DNA from: Tyto alba
Taxonomy: Eukaryota; Chordata; Aves; Strigiformes; Tytonidae
Reading direction: 5' to 3'
Length of the DNA stretch: 64,000 nt
Assembly: GCF_018691265.1 (NCBI RefSeq)
Contig: NW_024881272.1
Location: forward strand, 22,681,323-22,745,322
Position numbers and translations under genes: made by a program. This document shows positions 34,739 through 47,461 of the stretch, one piece after another. The notes beneath the pieces are model-generated. The model searched no databases and was not told the origin of the DNA. It saw nothing but the letters and a program-made list of their open reading frames with translations. Within the stretch, counting starts at the first letter, position 1, and every line of letters starts with the position of its first letter.

Positions 34739-37700
34739 TGAATCTTTTAACCTGTTTAAGATATTTCATTGAATTAGATTAAGTTGGCAATGTCAAAATC
34801 CAGAGACTGCTATCTGTCTCTGATGAAGTTATCAAATTCACATGAAAGAAAGCTGTGCTACAATTGTTAGGCAGGAAGCCTGGCCAGGATTTCTGCCATA
34901 CTTGCTGATGAAACAAAAGATATAGCTTGCAGAGAACAATGGAGTATTTCCACCTGTTATGCCAGTAATAGCTTTCCCTGTAGAGGAGTGTCTCTTGCTT
35001 CCAAGATAGCAGCAATGCTAGCTACCTAAAATCTGACAAATGGACTGTGTTCAAAGTTGGCTAATTGGAATCTCAGTAGTGTAGATGTGACTTCTGTCAC
35101 TTAATGCTATGACAGTTCATTTAGTCTCAGCAGTAATAAATAGAAAGCAGAGACTACTCTTTTGTCATTCATTACTATACAGTCACAAGTTCTTGCTGTC
35201 ACAATTATCAATATACTCAAAACAGAATTATGGTGAAAATAGTTTCCATGCATTCTTGAAGAATTTGAGCTGATACAGAAGAGTCTCTCAAACATGAAGA
35301 TAAAATAGTATGCTAAAACAGCTTCTACAATATTGTTCTTGAAGCTTAAAAAGAAGATTAAATCAAATTTTGGAAAGTTTAGAATTTGGGATTGTCAGAA
35401 GTATGCTGTAATTTCAATTTATTTTGGATTCTTAAAATAAATGCAACTTGTACTTTTGCAGAAAGGTAAGATATGGAGGAGCCATGCTTAATTATTCAAT
35501 TTGATACTGTATTTTCTCCTAAAATGTGGTAAATGTTGTCAATAACCAATTGTTTACATTGATTTTAGACTAGGCCAAATGTTCACTCCCCTGACTGCTT
35601 TCAGATGGGAATGCATAATGGCAAATTAGCAGACACCACACTCATCTGAATTACGCCTGTTGCACATGACAAGGAACCCTCATTAACATTGGGGAAAAGC
35701 ATATTCACAGTCTACAGAGTAAACACTGAAAATATACCTCAATAAGCTTGATTTTGTTCTCAGTATTACTTCAGTTAAGCAGTGTACTTAGTATTAAACA
35801 GGTAAATGACCAACATCTTTGACTTAAGGACTCCATCTGAATGCCTGCAGTTTGTTATTTGCTTACATCAGACAAAGCAAGAAGATGTAGGAAACAGCTG
35901 TAGGAATCATACAGACAGCATGTGGACTTCAGATAATCTGATCAGTAATAAATTAATTATATGAGATTATGGGTATGTATGTTTTCAGGATCAGCATCTT
36001 TCTACTGGTTAACTCCATTGAGGTCAACAGAGTTGAAACAACCAAAGTAAAAATGTGAATTGGTATTTTCTTCTTGTAACTTAAATGTGTTTCTTTAACA
36101 AATCTCAGATGTCAGTTTGTTAAATTCAGAATGTTAAGAAAATGGAAAAAAAACCAACTTTTTTTTTTTTAAATGTAATTTTTACAACCATTTTAAGTGT
36201 TCTACAAATTAGTTATAGCAGAATTCCTGAAACTTTGGAAGAAAAGTTGGGATAAACATGGCAAGAGACTCTCTACTGTCTATTGAAACGGAGCTCCCAC
36301 TCAGAGACCTTACAAATCTTTTCCGTAAATACACTTTTTATCCAGTGCTATGGCAAACCATTGCTGAATGTATTAACAATTCCAGTAACTACTTACATAT
36401 GCAAGTTCTTTTTCATATGACTCATCACTATCAATATATCTCAAAAATGAAACAAAGAATAAAAAAGATTGAGTTGATTTGTAATTCATAAGTCAGAAAT
36501 AACTTTTTTAAAAACAGATTGTGAAACAGTAGAATTTGTCATAGTCTCAAACCAAAAAGCCTTCACCTCATTCTAAAAAGCATAAGTAAAATAAAAATAA
36601 AAATTTTGTATTTTAAATGAGTATCTTGGCAAGCACTGACCCAATAAAATAACCTTATTTTACTAAGTCTTCACTACTTCAGGGCAGTAATTTCCACTCT
36701 GTGTTCAGCCACCTCTGACTGCAGGACTAGTCAAAATGAAATCAATGCAGGGTATAAACAAAATCAAACAGGGTACAACAGTATTTCCTCCATTTTCTTT
36801 GAGCTGGCTTGCAGCAGGTCGGAACTACAATTAGGTCTGAACATCATCTATTACATTATAAGGTAGACCTCTCTTTATCCTATCTCCTTACTCTCCTTGC
36901 ACTAGAGACTAAAGACTAGATTCACTTCTAGAGTAGTCCAACTTCCATCAGCACCTCTCAAGAAGACAAACCACTGGTGATAAAAAGGCCACCTGAGGCA
37001 AAGCACTACGTCTAGGCTGTTTGTGAGTGTGTTTGAGTCACATACTTGAGGAATATTGCAAAAGTGACCTGGCAAAGCTGCTGCGTGTTATCATAACTCT
37101 TGTGCATCTATGCTGATTAAATTCTGGAAAGGTGGTCATGTTCACAGAAAGCTCAGTCCTGTATGTATGTATGCATGTAGATATGTAGGGATTCATTCTG
37201 AAGATCACTGGCATATAAAATAAAATTTTATATTAATTGTCCACTCTCTTACAACATGCAAATGCATTTATACCTGCAATGTCAGGGTCTAAAAAAAAAA
37301 AAAGGTATGTGAAATTACTGGGTCAGATTCTCATTTGCACTAAGGTAACTGTACCTGCTTTTGACCATACTATGGGGCTGTAAATGGGGGGTAAATCTCA
37401 GCTAAGCAGATCTTTTTAAAGGCTGTTTCTCATTGCTCAACAAGTGTCCAAGGCTTCATGTAAATTAGAATCAGGCCCTACCAAAAAAACAGGACCATAC
37501 ATATTCAGATGACTAATAACCAGTTTCAATGCATGCCAACATCCATATGGAGATAAATTCATAATGTAATTAAAACAGTTCAGAAATTCAGAATGTGAAA
37601 CACTGTTTGCAGTTTGATTCACAGTAAGTCAATTAAATAGCGTTTTACTCATCTCATAGCTTTATATTTTTTGAAGAATTGACTATATAAGCATCTTTTT

Positions 37701-40700
37701 TGTATAGTTCATGAAAATAACAGATGAGTAAGGACATTTTTTAACTGGAACCTAACAGCATGTACACATGTGGTCTTATTTGCATAATAATTCCATTTAA
37801 CTTCTGTGAAACTACAGACATGAGCAAGTGGCTCATGTCTTTAAAAGTTTGTAAGATCAACCTGTGTCTGTTTTCCTCTTTCAGTATTGTTAAATTTGGC
37901 CCAGTGTAACTACACGTGAGTACTGGGCTGCGTAAGTATAAATTAAGGGCTGATGCTCCTTCACATACTGGTTTAAACTATAAAATAATCTTTACTAATT
38001 TATAAAAATTCAAGAAAGAATGACCCTAAGCATGATATTTTCACTACATTAAAAATCTAACAAAAAAGAAACAGCTCCATTTTAAAAACAAAGTAAGAAT
38101 ATGTATACCTCGTTAAATTCCACCGTAGTGATATGGTAAGGTAATAGAAAAAGCATTGCTCCTGTTTGTAGAAGTTACTATTCTGCAAGTAATTTTTGCT
38201 ATTTTTTCAATTATTTTGCTATTCATTTTCTAGAATTTAGATTAGAAAATTTACATTTTTATTCTTTTAAACCATCCTAAAGGAAATCAGACTTGTCTCC
38301 TACAATAGAGATACACATAGTATACAGGACTTCCATTTTGCTTTTTTTAAACTAATGCTATCACAGAAACTTTTTAGCTTTGGATGAAAAATCACATCTC
38401 AATGACTTTACAGAACGTCAAGAACTGTTAGGTTAATATAAGAGATTTTTAGCTGCTAGCTTTTATTCTCCTATGTATAGCTCTCACTACCCCTATTTTC
38501 CATCATTTGATCATAACACTAGTAATAAAACTTCACTTCACCTTAATAAAACAGAGTCAAAGCATCTCATTTCATATATTTCTATTTTATTTTAAATAGA
38601 CACTGATTACTGATCTGAAAATATACCATCCTATACTGTTGTACTTTTCTGCCTCATTTTTCCATTTATATCCATTGTTGACTGTGATGGAATTATACTA
38701 GCAGAACAACATGATCCCAGCCTTGAGAAGATGTCTCTCTGCTAGGTCAAACAATTTGCCATAATGAAAATTGCAAAAAGAAAATAAGTGCATTCACTGA
38801 ACAGTCGAGAACACTGGCCGCCTTCTCCATGCCTCATGATAACAGATTGGCCTTGCCAACTTCCATCACAAAAACATTTTCATCTGTAGAAGATCTTATA
38901 ATTCTTGGTTTGAGTGATTGCTTTTAGATGACAGATAGCAATAAATATGAACTTTATTTTGTGACCAGTGCTTCTGAAAGACTGCAAGCCAACTAGAGCA
39001 GCAGAATACTGAATACATAAAACTGCTATTAAAGAAGGTTAAGGCTGTGTCATAAACTATCTAAAATGTTATTATTATTTCAAGCTCAAGCTGATATGTT
39101 GGTGTACTGTTAGGAGAAAAGAAAAGGATAGAACAGCAGGAATGAAAGCACAGTCACAGTCAGAAAAAGTCACTGTAATAATGACTTTGGGATGACTTCA
39201 GTACAAACAAAAGCAGATCCACTGTGGGTTACACAGTCTTCACCGGTGATACCATATCAAAGTCATTCAACCCAAGCTACATGAGATTAAATTTTTTTTT
39301 AAACTAACAGTCTAGAAGATGCAAGGATTGGCCTCATTTACAATGAATACAATTCGAACTAGAACCATAATTTGGGAACTGAAAGTTAAACTGCATTTCT
39401 TCTGTCTTTTCTGTCTCCATTACTAACGATTTTACAGCTGGAATGTAGTTGATGGTGCTCATGCAGAACAGAAAGCAGGAAGGTCCTATTAAGTCCACAG
39501 ATAGATAATTCAGTTGTATTAACAAGTACAACTTGCATTAACAAGTACAACATGTTATACAACTTTACTATTCAACTAACATAATGCCTACGTATACATG
39601 CACTTGTCTCCCATTCCCCAGCTGCATGCTAAAGCACAGCTTTTTCAGGGTTCTTTGGATCTTAAAGCCAGCCAACAGTGTCATAGAGGCATGTTCCCAG
39701 ACCAATGCTGTCTGTATTTTCATTTGCCCCCATGAAAGTAGGCTCACCTCTGCCTTTCAATACTGACTTTGGCACTAGCTGGTAGCAAAATATGCATTGT
39801 TTACCTCTTCCACAAAGTCAGGAAGACTTTTCAAGAGACAGAAGCCTTCATACCTTCACAGAGCTTGGTCAGAATAGACCCTACCCTAGACATTTTTTTC
39901 TAGTGCATTTTAAAGACCATGATATTCCAAATACCCATTCAGGACTCAAACGCCAAAGACAAAGCACTCTGCTCCTCACCTTAGATAGCATTTTGCCTTC
40001 ACATTTAGTTTGTGAACAGTCCTACTCTTTCAGTGAAATTTGACCTATGAACTGTACACTTGAGCCTTAAACAACAGGAACTTTTTAATTCACATGTGAA
40101 AAAAACAGTGCAAAAGCCTTGCCATACTTTTCAGATTATGATACAAACTAATCCCCCAACCTCATAAACCAACCTACCACTTCTTATGTGTTAGGAAAAG
40201 CCTAAAGAGCATGGGCAGATTTATGGGGGGCACAGCCAGCCAGGAGGAGTTTCAGGGTGCGCAGCCTCTTGATAGAACTGTTGAGTTCAGCATATATGTG
40301 GCTCTGTTGAGAGTTTAAAAATCAAAGTAGGTAATTCCATATGCAATTGGGAAAGTGCTATCCCTTTTTTCAAGAACTCACAGCATTACCCGATGGATAA
40401 CATGGGAAGTTTGCTGCTCTCAAAGGACACCACTAAAATGTAAACTTTTAACAGCTGGACAGCTTTCTGTGCTTTCAGTGAAGAGGAGGCACCATTCTGG
40501 GGTGGATATTTGGAGTCAAGAAGCCTCAAATTTTGACCTTTAAGTGGAGTCAGATTTGGCTGAACCCAGCTTTCTTGATCAGCTTGTTTTTCTGCTTTGC
40601 TCCAGATTTTGATTTCAATTCCATTCCCTGTCACCTGTGAGGATGTCTGACAGTGAAACATAGCAAAAGAAAAGCCAATATTCAAAGGCTGGGTTTTCCA

Positions 40701-42673
40701 GAATGGATTACACTTGTGAAAAATCCGAAGACATTGATCAGGTGACTGCAGTTAATATTACACAATTAATGAACACAACAACAAAGGCCTTCTGTACCAA
40801 GTTATTAAATCTATATCCATTTTATGACCGGAGAAAAAAAATGTGTCCTTTTCCTTAGCTGGCTTTGGTCTTTAATGTAACTTAAAACAATCTCATGGGC
40901 TGTACTTAGTCACTTCATCAACCTCTGGAGTCCAAGCAGAGTGAAGGCACTGCACTTGGAGTTCCCAGATAGACCGTGGTGAAGTAGCTACTATTTCCAG
41001 AAACCTCTCCAGACAGCCAGATTCATAGCTGAACTCCTTGTCCACTGGACTTGGTAATGATCCTTCAGAAACATTTGTGATTTAATCTGCCTTTTCCAGA
41101 AATCTCCACTGGAAGATATCCACTCATCCAGTTTACAGAAAATTACATGGTAAATATAACTCACAAATATTTTGTAAAACACTTCTGCAACTGCTGTCTC
41201 TTTAATTTGTCAGCATAAGAAATGTTCAGATTTGTGCTCAAAAATAATGTATGCACTTCACTGTCAGCCAGTCTTCTCACTACTGGCTGGGACAAAGCCC
41301 AGTGGAGTAACCCATGATCTTTCTATGACCACAGAGCTTTTTCAGTCTATCTTGCTCAGTAGCCTTGGCTGGTCTTGCAGCTATATCAAATCCTACTGTG
41401 GCACCTCTGTTCTTCATATCTCCAGACACCATTTCCTGGATCTTCTTTTTAGATGAGTCTCTAAATTAGTCATTTATCCAGATCTTCTGTTTAACAAATT
41501 TCCATTGCTTCAAACTCAAAATGCTTCCTTGCAATCTATCCCTATCAAACAACTTTGTTAATTACCTTGTTCCCAACATTTTTCCACCTTAAGAAGCTTC
41601 TCATTGAGCTTTAAATAAGATCAGCTACCCATGTTAAGTGAAAAATATGCTAAAACCTATTTTTGCAATTTGGTTTATTCATTCATATTGCCGAAGAAAA
41701 TATAGCAATTTTATACCTTCACTATATCTTTGAAACTACATAATTCTCCAAACAGTCATAGGTACAAGTTTCTCAGTTAATGTTGATGGGCATTGGCTCA
41801 AACATTGAAAGACCACTGAAAGAATCAAACTACTGAACAGATGATTTCTGCTCAATAGTGCTGTTGCAGCCATGATGGTTAGTGGGTGTAAGAGAGATGA
41901 TGATACTTGTAACTGCTGTTATGAAAGATTTAAATGAGAATTATTTCTAGCCCGTGTGAAATACAAACTACAATTATTAACTAAGTTATATGGCTTGCAG
42001 AATGATTTATGATTTGTGTGAATCGTACATCTGGTTGAAATATCTGAAATTCACAATCTGATAATCTGCTGACTGTGAAATTCTGTTTTGGCTTGAATTG
42101 TGAATAAAGAATATGTTTAATTTTTCTTCTACCCAATGCCCTAAAGAGCTGAAAAGAGGGTAAAACTAACCAAATAAATATTTTCTGCTATCCGTTTGCT
42201 TATGTAACACTAATCACATTGTAAAGTTTGTTTGTTTGTTTTTTCCAATTTACTAGCTGATGGATTTTTTTTCTCTCTGCTTTAGTATCAGCTTAAGTTT
42301 TACAATCCAGGGATCCTGGAAAGCAAAGCCTGTTCTCTAGCTCTAAAACTGACATTTATAGCAGAAATTTGCTACATCTACTTTGCTCAAAAAGACTCAT
42401 CCATAAGGCAATAGAACACCTGAATGACATCTTCAGCACCTTGGCATACCTAGTATAACTGTAATCTTGTGCTATACACTGAAAGAATTAATTACTCAGT
42501 ACCTCAGTACTGAAAACATGATTATAACAAGCAGATAAATGTCATGCACACAGACATGATGTGGTAACAGCTTTCTACTTTGATAATGATGTAGATTTGA
42601 ACTGCAGTCCAGAAGTAGAGATCATGAGGGTTTTTCTTTACCTCACTCTGTGGAAAGTCTACCTTAATACAGG

Positions 42674-42714
42674 AAAAAAAAAAAAAAACCAAGTTAATTT
42701 TGTGTGTGTGTGTG
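42674..42714. repeat. A15 tract and (TG)7 microsatellite
   Basis: A15 at 42674-42688 is followed, 12 bases on, by seven TG units at 42701-42714. Confidence 0.9.
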
Positions 42715-45700
42715 ACCTCTTTCAGTTTCTATCTTCAGTATATGCTCAGCATGATGGGAAGGAAAGTGGGTAAGAAAAATGTTTCTCTTTAAAGGTACTT
42801 TAAAAAAAAAAATCTCTATTTTCTGTAAATCAAAGACCTTTATCACCATATTATTTTTGTTATAATATATGAGGTGGAAGATATACTGCATACACAGATA
42901 CAAAATGCTGCAATTTTAAGCTAATCACTGAAAAAAATTACAGCTTTATAATGAGGTTAAGAATGAAAACGTGCTATATAAAAAAAACCTTATGTGATAT
43001 ACATTTGAAATGCAGTTTTAATCAACCCCTGATGGAGGAGCGTGAAATCTAAGTAATAAAAATGACATACTGCCTATGAGAGTTTTAAAGTGACATGAAG
43101 TTATATCCTAAAAAGAGTCTCGATAACCTCACAAACAGGGTTATAGGGCACAGGGTATCAACTTTCCCAGGAAATTGAATGGGGGTAACAATTGTTGGTA
43201 CCAGCAATTTCCAGAACAGCTCCTCCATGCTCATCAACAACAAACTAATGCAAGTGTTAGTATAGGTGTTGTAAAACCATTTTTCAGTGTCATTATAAAA
43301 AGCCTAATTGAACCCAGGTAGCATACACACAAACTATATAGATCATGAGTTTCTTATGAGAGAAATAGGACTACTAATGATTATAGACAGAGTGATAATT
43401 GTAAGGGCTTTTACTTATTTTTGAAGCTTACATATCAGGTCCAAATGTAACATTTCATACCAACAAGTGCCACTCACACGAATAAGAAGTAAACCCTAGC
43501 ATACTTGTTAACTTATCTAGAAATGTCAAGTAATGATGCAAGGGGCATTAAACAGATCATTTTATTACCACGACTGTAGCTAACACAAGGAGCTAGGCTT
43601 CTGTTACAACAAAGAAAAAACCCAACAAATTTAACATGACAAAAGATAAATCAGTGCTCTCAAAAAGCTATTAAGCCATAAGTGTTAATTTCCCTTAGTT
43701 AAATCTTTGCTCCATCACCTTGTTATATATGAATCATTTCATAAAAGTGAAAAAATGGTGCTTTAGAAATATTAAAGTCAGAGCTTTATGTCTTCTTGAA
43801 TAGGTCAGGTTCTTAAACTTTCAGTAAAGGGTACCTAAATGCAGCTATCTTTGAAAAAGCTAAAAAAAGATGACACGCATGGTTCAGTGGAGAGAATCTT
43901 TGAAAAATCAAGAATACAGACATATCTCAAATAGATCTCATTGACTTTTAGAAACACTTTGAACAACAGCTGTAGCCACTGGGGTGCTGTAATGACATAC
44001 CCCATTATAAAATGTAACACTAAGTAAATGTAGGAGTGGAAACTTAACAATTGGACTTTTAATGGCTGCAATTATGGCAAAAGAATAATGAACCTATTAG
44101 ACAGAAGAACTGGCAATTACTCTAAGGCTTATTGCAATACAGCTGTGAAAAAAGTAATACAGAGGCATGCTTAAAAATGGTTATTAAAGGGGGATAATGC
44201 ATTCTGTTTACCTTGACAGAAGCAATTTTTCTTCTGAAATGAAATGGAGCTTTTTGGCTATCAGACATGGGAGCTCAGATGTGATGGATCCTGCTATTTG
44301 AAGGTAATGTATTTTCAGATATGCTTTTCTAGGTATAAATTATGTCCATACTAAGACTATAACAGCTAGATTTATCAGCCAACAAACAGACAGAGGAAGA
44401 TGTTTAAGAATACACATAAGTGAAAAATAAATAGCATGCAAAAATTTTAGGGTACCCTCTAAGCAGTCTAAGTAGCTACTCTTCATGAATGGAAATGCTG
44501 AATGTTAGATGTCTCCTATAAAGACAGATTAAGTGCCAGACCCATTAGGCAGTTTACAAAACTCCCATGTTGGGATTCAGATATAATTTATTTGGCTTGC
44601 TTTATTTTAATCTCTACATATCCCAGTGAGGGTATAAGTGAATGAAAAGAAGTGTGGTACAGATGAAACAAGGAAGACTGTAGGAGAAAGCCTTGTTTGC
44701 CTTGTAAAGGAGTATAATATTTGATTAAAGCAGTATATAATTTTTTAAAATTTCAGTTTCCTTTAGATAGTCAGAGTCAACAATAAGGGGTAAAAAGTCC
44801 ATGAAAGTGTTAGCAAATGATACAGAATGTGTTGCTTGTCCATGTAATTAGTAATCTGACAGAAGTTCAGAGGACGGCTGTGTCAACCTTGCTCTAATCA
44901 ACTGGTGGCTCCACGTTAAGCACTGTGGGAAGTTAAACATTCCACACCAAGTCATGGCAGTGTTGCTAAAACACGTCTCAAGCTCAACTAATCAATCTGT
45001 GTTCATCAACGTTCTACCTTATTCAGTGTCTCATAAGGGATTTATTAAATACATTGCAGCTCTCAGCCATACATTCCCACAAAAGAGCTCAAAACTAAAT
45101 ATGGATCTAAATTTGGATGACAGTGAGTGCAACTACAGAAAGGGCCTCAGGGCCCATATCTTATCATTTGGTGCAGACAGAAAGAAATGAAGACTTACCC
45201 TTAAAAGGCAATGAAAATAGGATCAACTAATTGAGAAATAGAGTCTTAGAAGACACAAAACACAGTGTCTTATGAATGGCTTCATAAAGCCAGGAACCAA
45301 AGTAATCAAAATGTTATGCACTAGCAAAATTCTCATCAAAGGCCTTGCCCTAAGCTTGCTTACATCACAAAAAAATGAATATATACAAAAATAGGTTTAC
45401 TCTTGGTTTAAACAGCATGACGATGTGTGTTTGGTTCAGGTTCTGTGATTGGCTTTGGCTGCTTTATGCAGCTGGAAAACTGCTATAAGGGACAATAAAA
45501 ATGTCCCAGTTTGCTCTAAATTATTCAACAGGTCATTTAGGCCCAAGGCCAGTACATGAACATGGGCAAAAAAAAGTGGCTTTGAGCTACAGCTTTCAGT
45601 TTCCTGCTATGGGAATTCATTTTGAGAATTAAAGGGATGATGTTGAAATTTGACCTACTGACTTAAAAAGGTTTCTGTTTAAGAGCAATATGAAATGAAA

Positions 45701-47388
45701 ATAAAGCTATTCATAATGTGTATCAAATACCCATCTTGCACCATGGTATTTTTTTTGCTACATGCTTTGGCTGCTCTATGAAACTAACTCATCATTATAC
45801 ATATTCCCTGCATACTTTCCCCAGAAATTATCAGTTCATGAAAATAAGTTCCCCAGATCACTGTGAGAGCAGGAGGGTTATCACTCTAGAAGAAACAAGC
45901 TTTTGAAGCTTAAGAACGGGGACCATACAGGCTATGGAGAAGCACATTCCAGAGGCAGAAGCAGAGAAGACTACTAAGGAGTTCCAAGGTAAACATAACC
46001 TTGTATTACTTGTCCAGAGACAGAACTCCATGACTTCTGAAATGCAAGCTGTTTATTTGTTCTTATACTTAAATATACATATTTTTACAGATGACTTGTG
46101 GGTGATATGGTGTGAAAATGCAGTATAATAATTCTCCTGAAAAATATACTCTTTTAACTTTAAAGTATACCCTGAAGTTAGTGACACTTATACCATCACT
46201 CCTTAAGCATGCCTGCCAGGCAAAATGTCATGATACTATAAATGATGTCTCTTTTCCCACATATATTTCCTCCTTGTTTCCCTCATCTTTGTCCAAGACA
46301 CTGCTGTAGAGGTTTTAGACCATACATACACTAGCAGTGTATTGCATCAGCATGCAAATTATACTTACATCTTTCGATGTGCAAGTGTCTGTTTTACCAG
46401 TGTCTAAATTATTAGACTTCTCTTTGGACTGCAATGTGTCAGTGGTGTCCCTGGCTGAAAAGGATGTGTTTTCACACACTCAACCCAAGCATGACTAAGG
46501 ATGTAGCTTTAAAAGCATAGCCTGTTTGACGAGTGTTGATGCATGCATCAGAAACCAGTAACAAACAGAAAATCCAAGAAGGTATGAAGGAAAGTGGAAA
46601 AAACCATGCCATGAAAAACTGCCATTAAAACAGGATGTTATCCTTAGTTGTCATTTGCTGAGAATATATTTGTTCACCAAGTAATAAATAAACATATCCT
46701 CAGGTTCTCTGCTTTGAAATGATGCTACAGAAAAGCACATTGCTACTATAATCAAGTTTAGGCTATCATTGGTTTATGGCAAATAGATGGTATTAGTTAA
46801 CTCTCTCCAGAAGAAATGATACGTTGCAGGAGGAGCAGTATTTAAAAGGTGTCCCTTCAAACTTCTCAGCTCCCCAGACAGGAAGTGTATTGCATGAGAC
46901 TAAAGAATAGAGACTGTCTTTGAAGAAGCATTAACATGCAGTGCCATCTTTTAAATGTTTTAATTGCTTGTATTCAGCATTTGTATGAGTAAGACAGTCT
47001 GTTTATATCAAATTTCTCTTTCTTGTTAACTTCCTTGTTCCTCAAATTGCTGAGAGGAGTTTGTGCTTTTTCTCCACAAGCTGTACATATTCATTGTGCC
47101 CCCGTGCTCAATTTCCTTCAGAAAAAAAGCACTTACTCTTATCCCTTCTGAAAATTCTTATAATATGTGTGCTTTTTGTGGCACAGTTATCTTTCAAATA
47201 TTAGAGAAAGTCATTAAGAAAAAAAACATATGTACTATACAGAAGGATAAAGCCAGACTGGTTAACTCGTTACTTTTAAATATTCTTGAATGTGGTGATA
47301 TAATTGATTTCCTGAATTCTGAAAATTGCCATTCAGACAGTCAATACACCAGGGACAGACACTCAGGATAATGATTATCCTATAAAGC

Positions 47389-47461
47389 TTTTTTTTTTTG
47401 TGTTTTTTTTTTTTTGTTTTGGTTTTTTTGTTTGTTTGTTTGTTTGTTTGTTTTTTGTTTT
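47389..47461. repeat. T-rich / (TTTG)n tract
   Basis: Seventy-three bases of T runs interrupted by G, ending in a regular TTTG tetranucleotide array. On the minus strand it reads as an A-rich tail, so it may be the remnant of a minus-strand retroposon tail. No retroposon body was recognised next to it. Confidence 0.88.
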
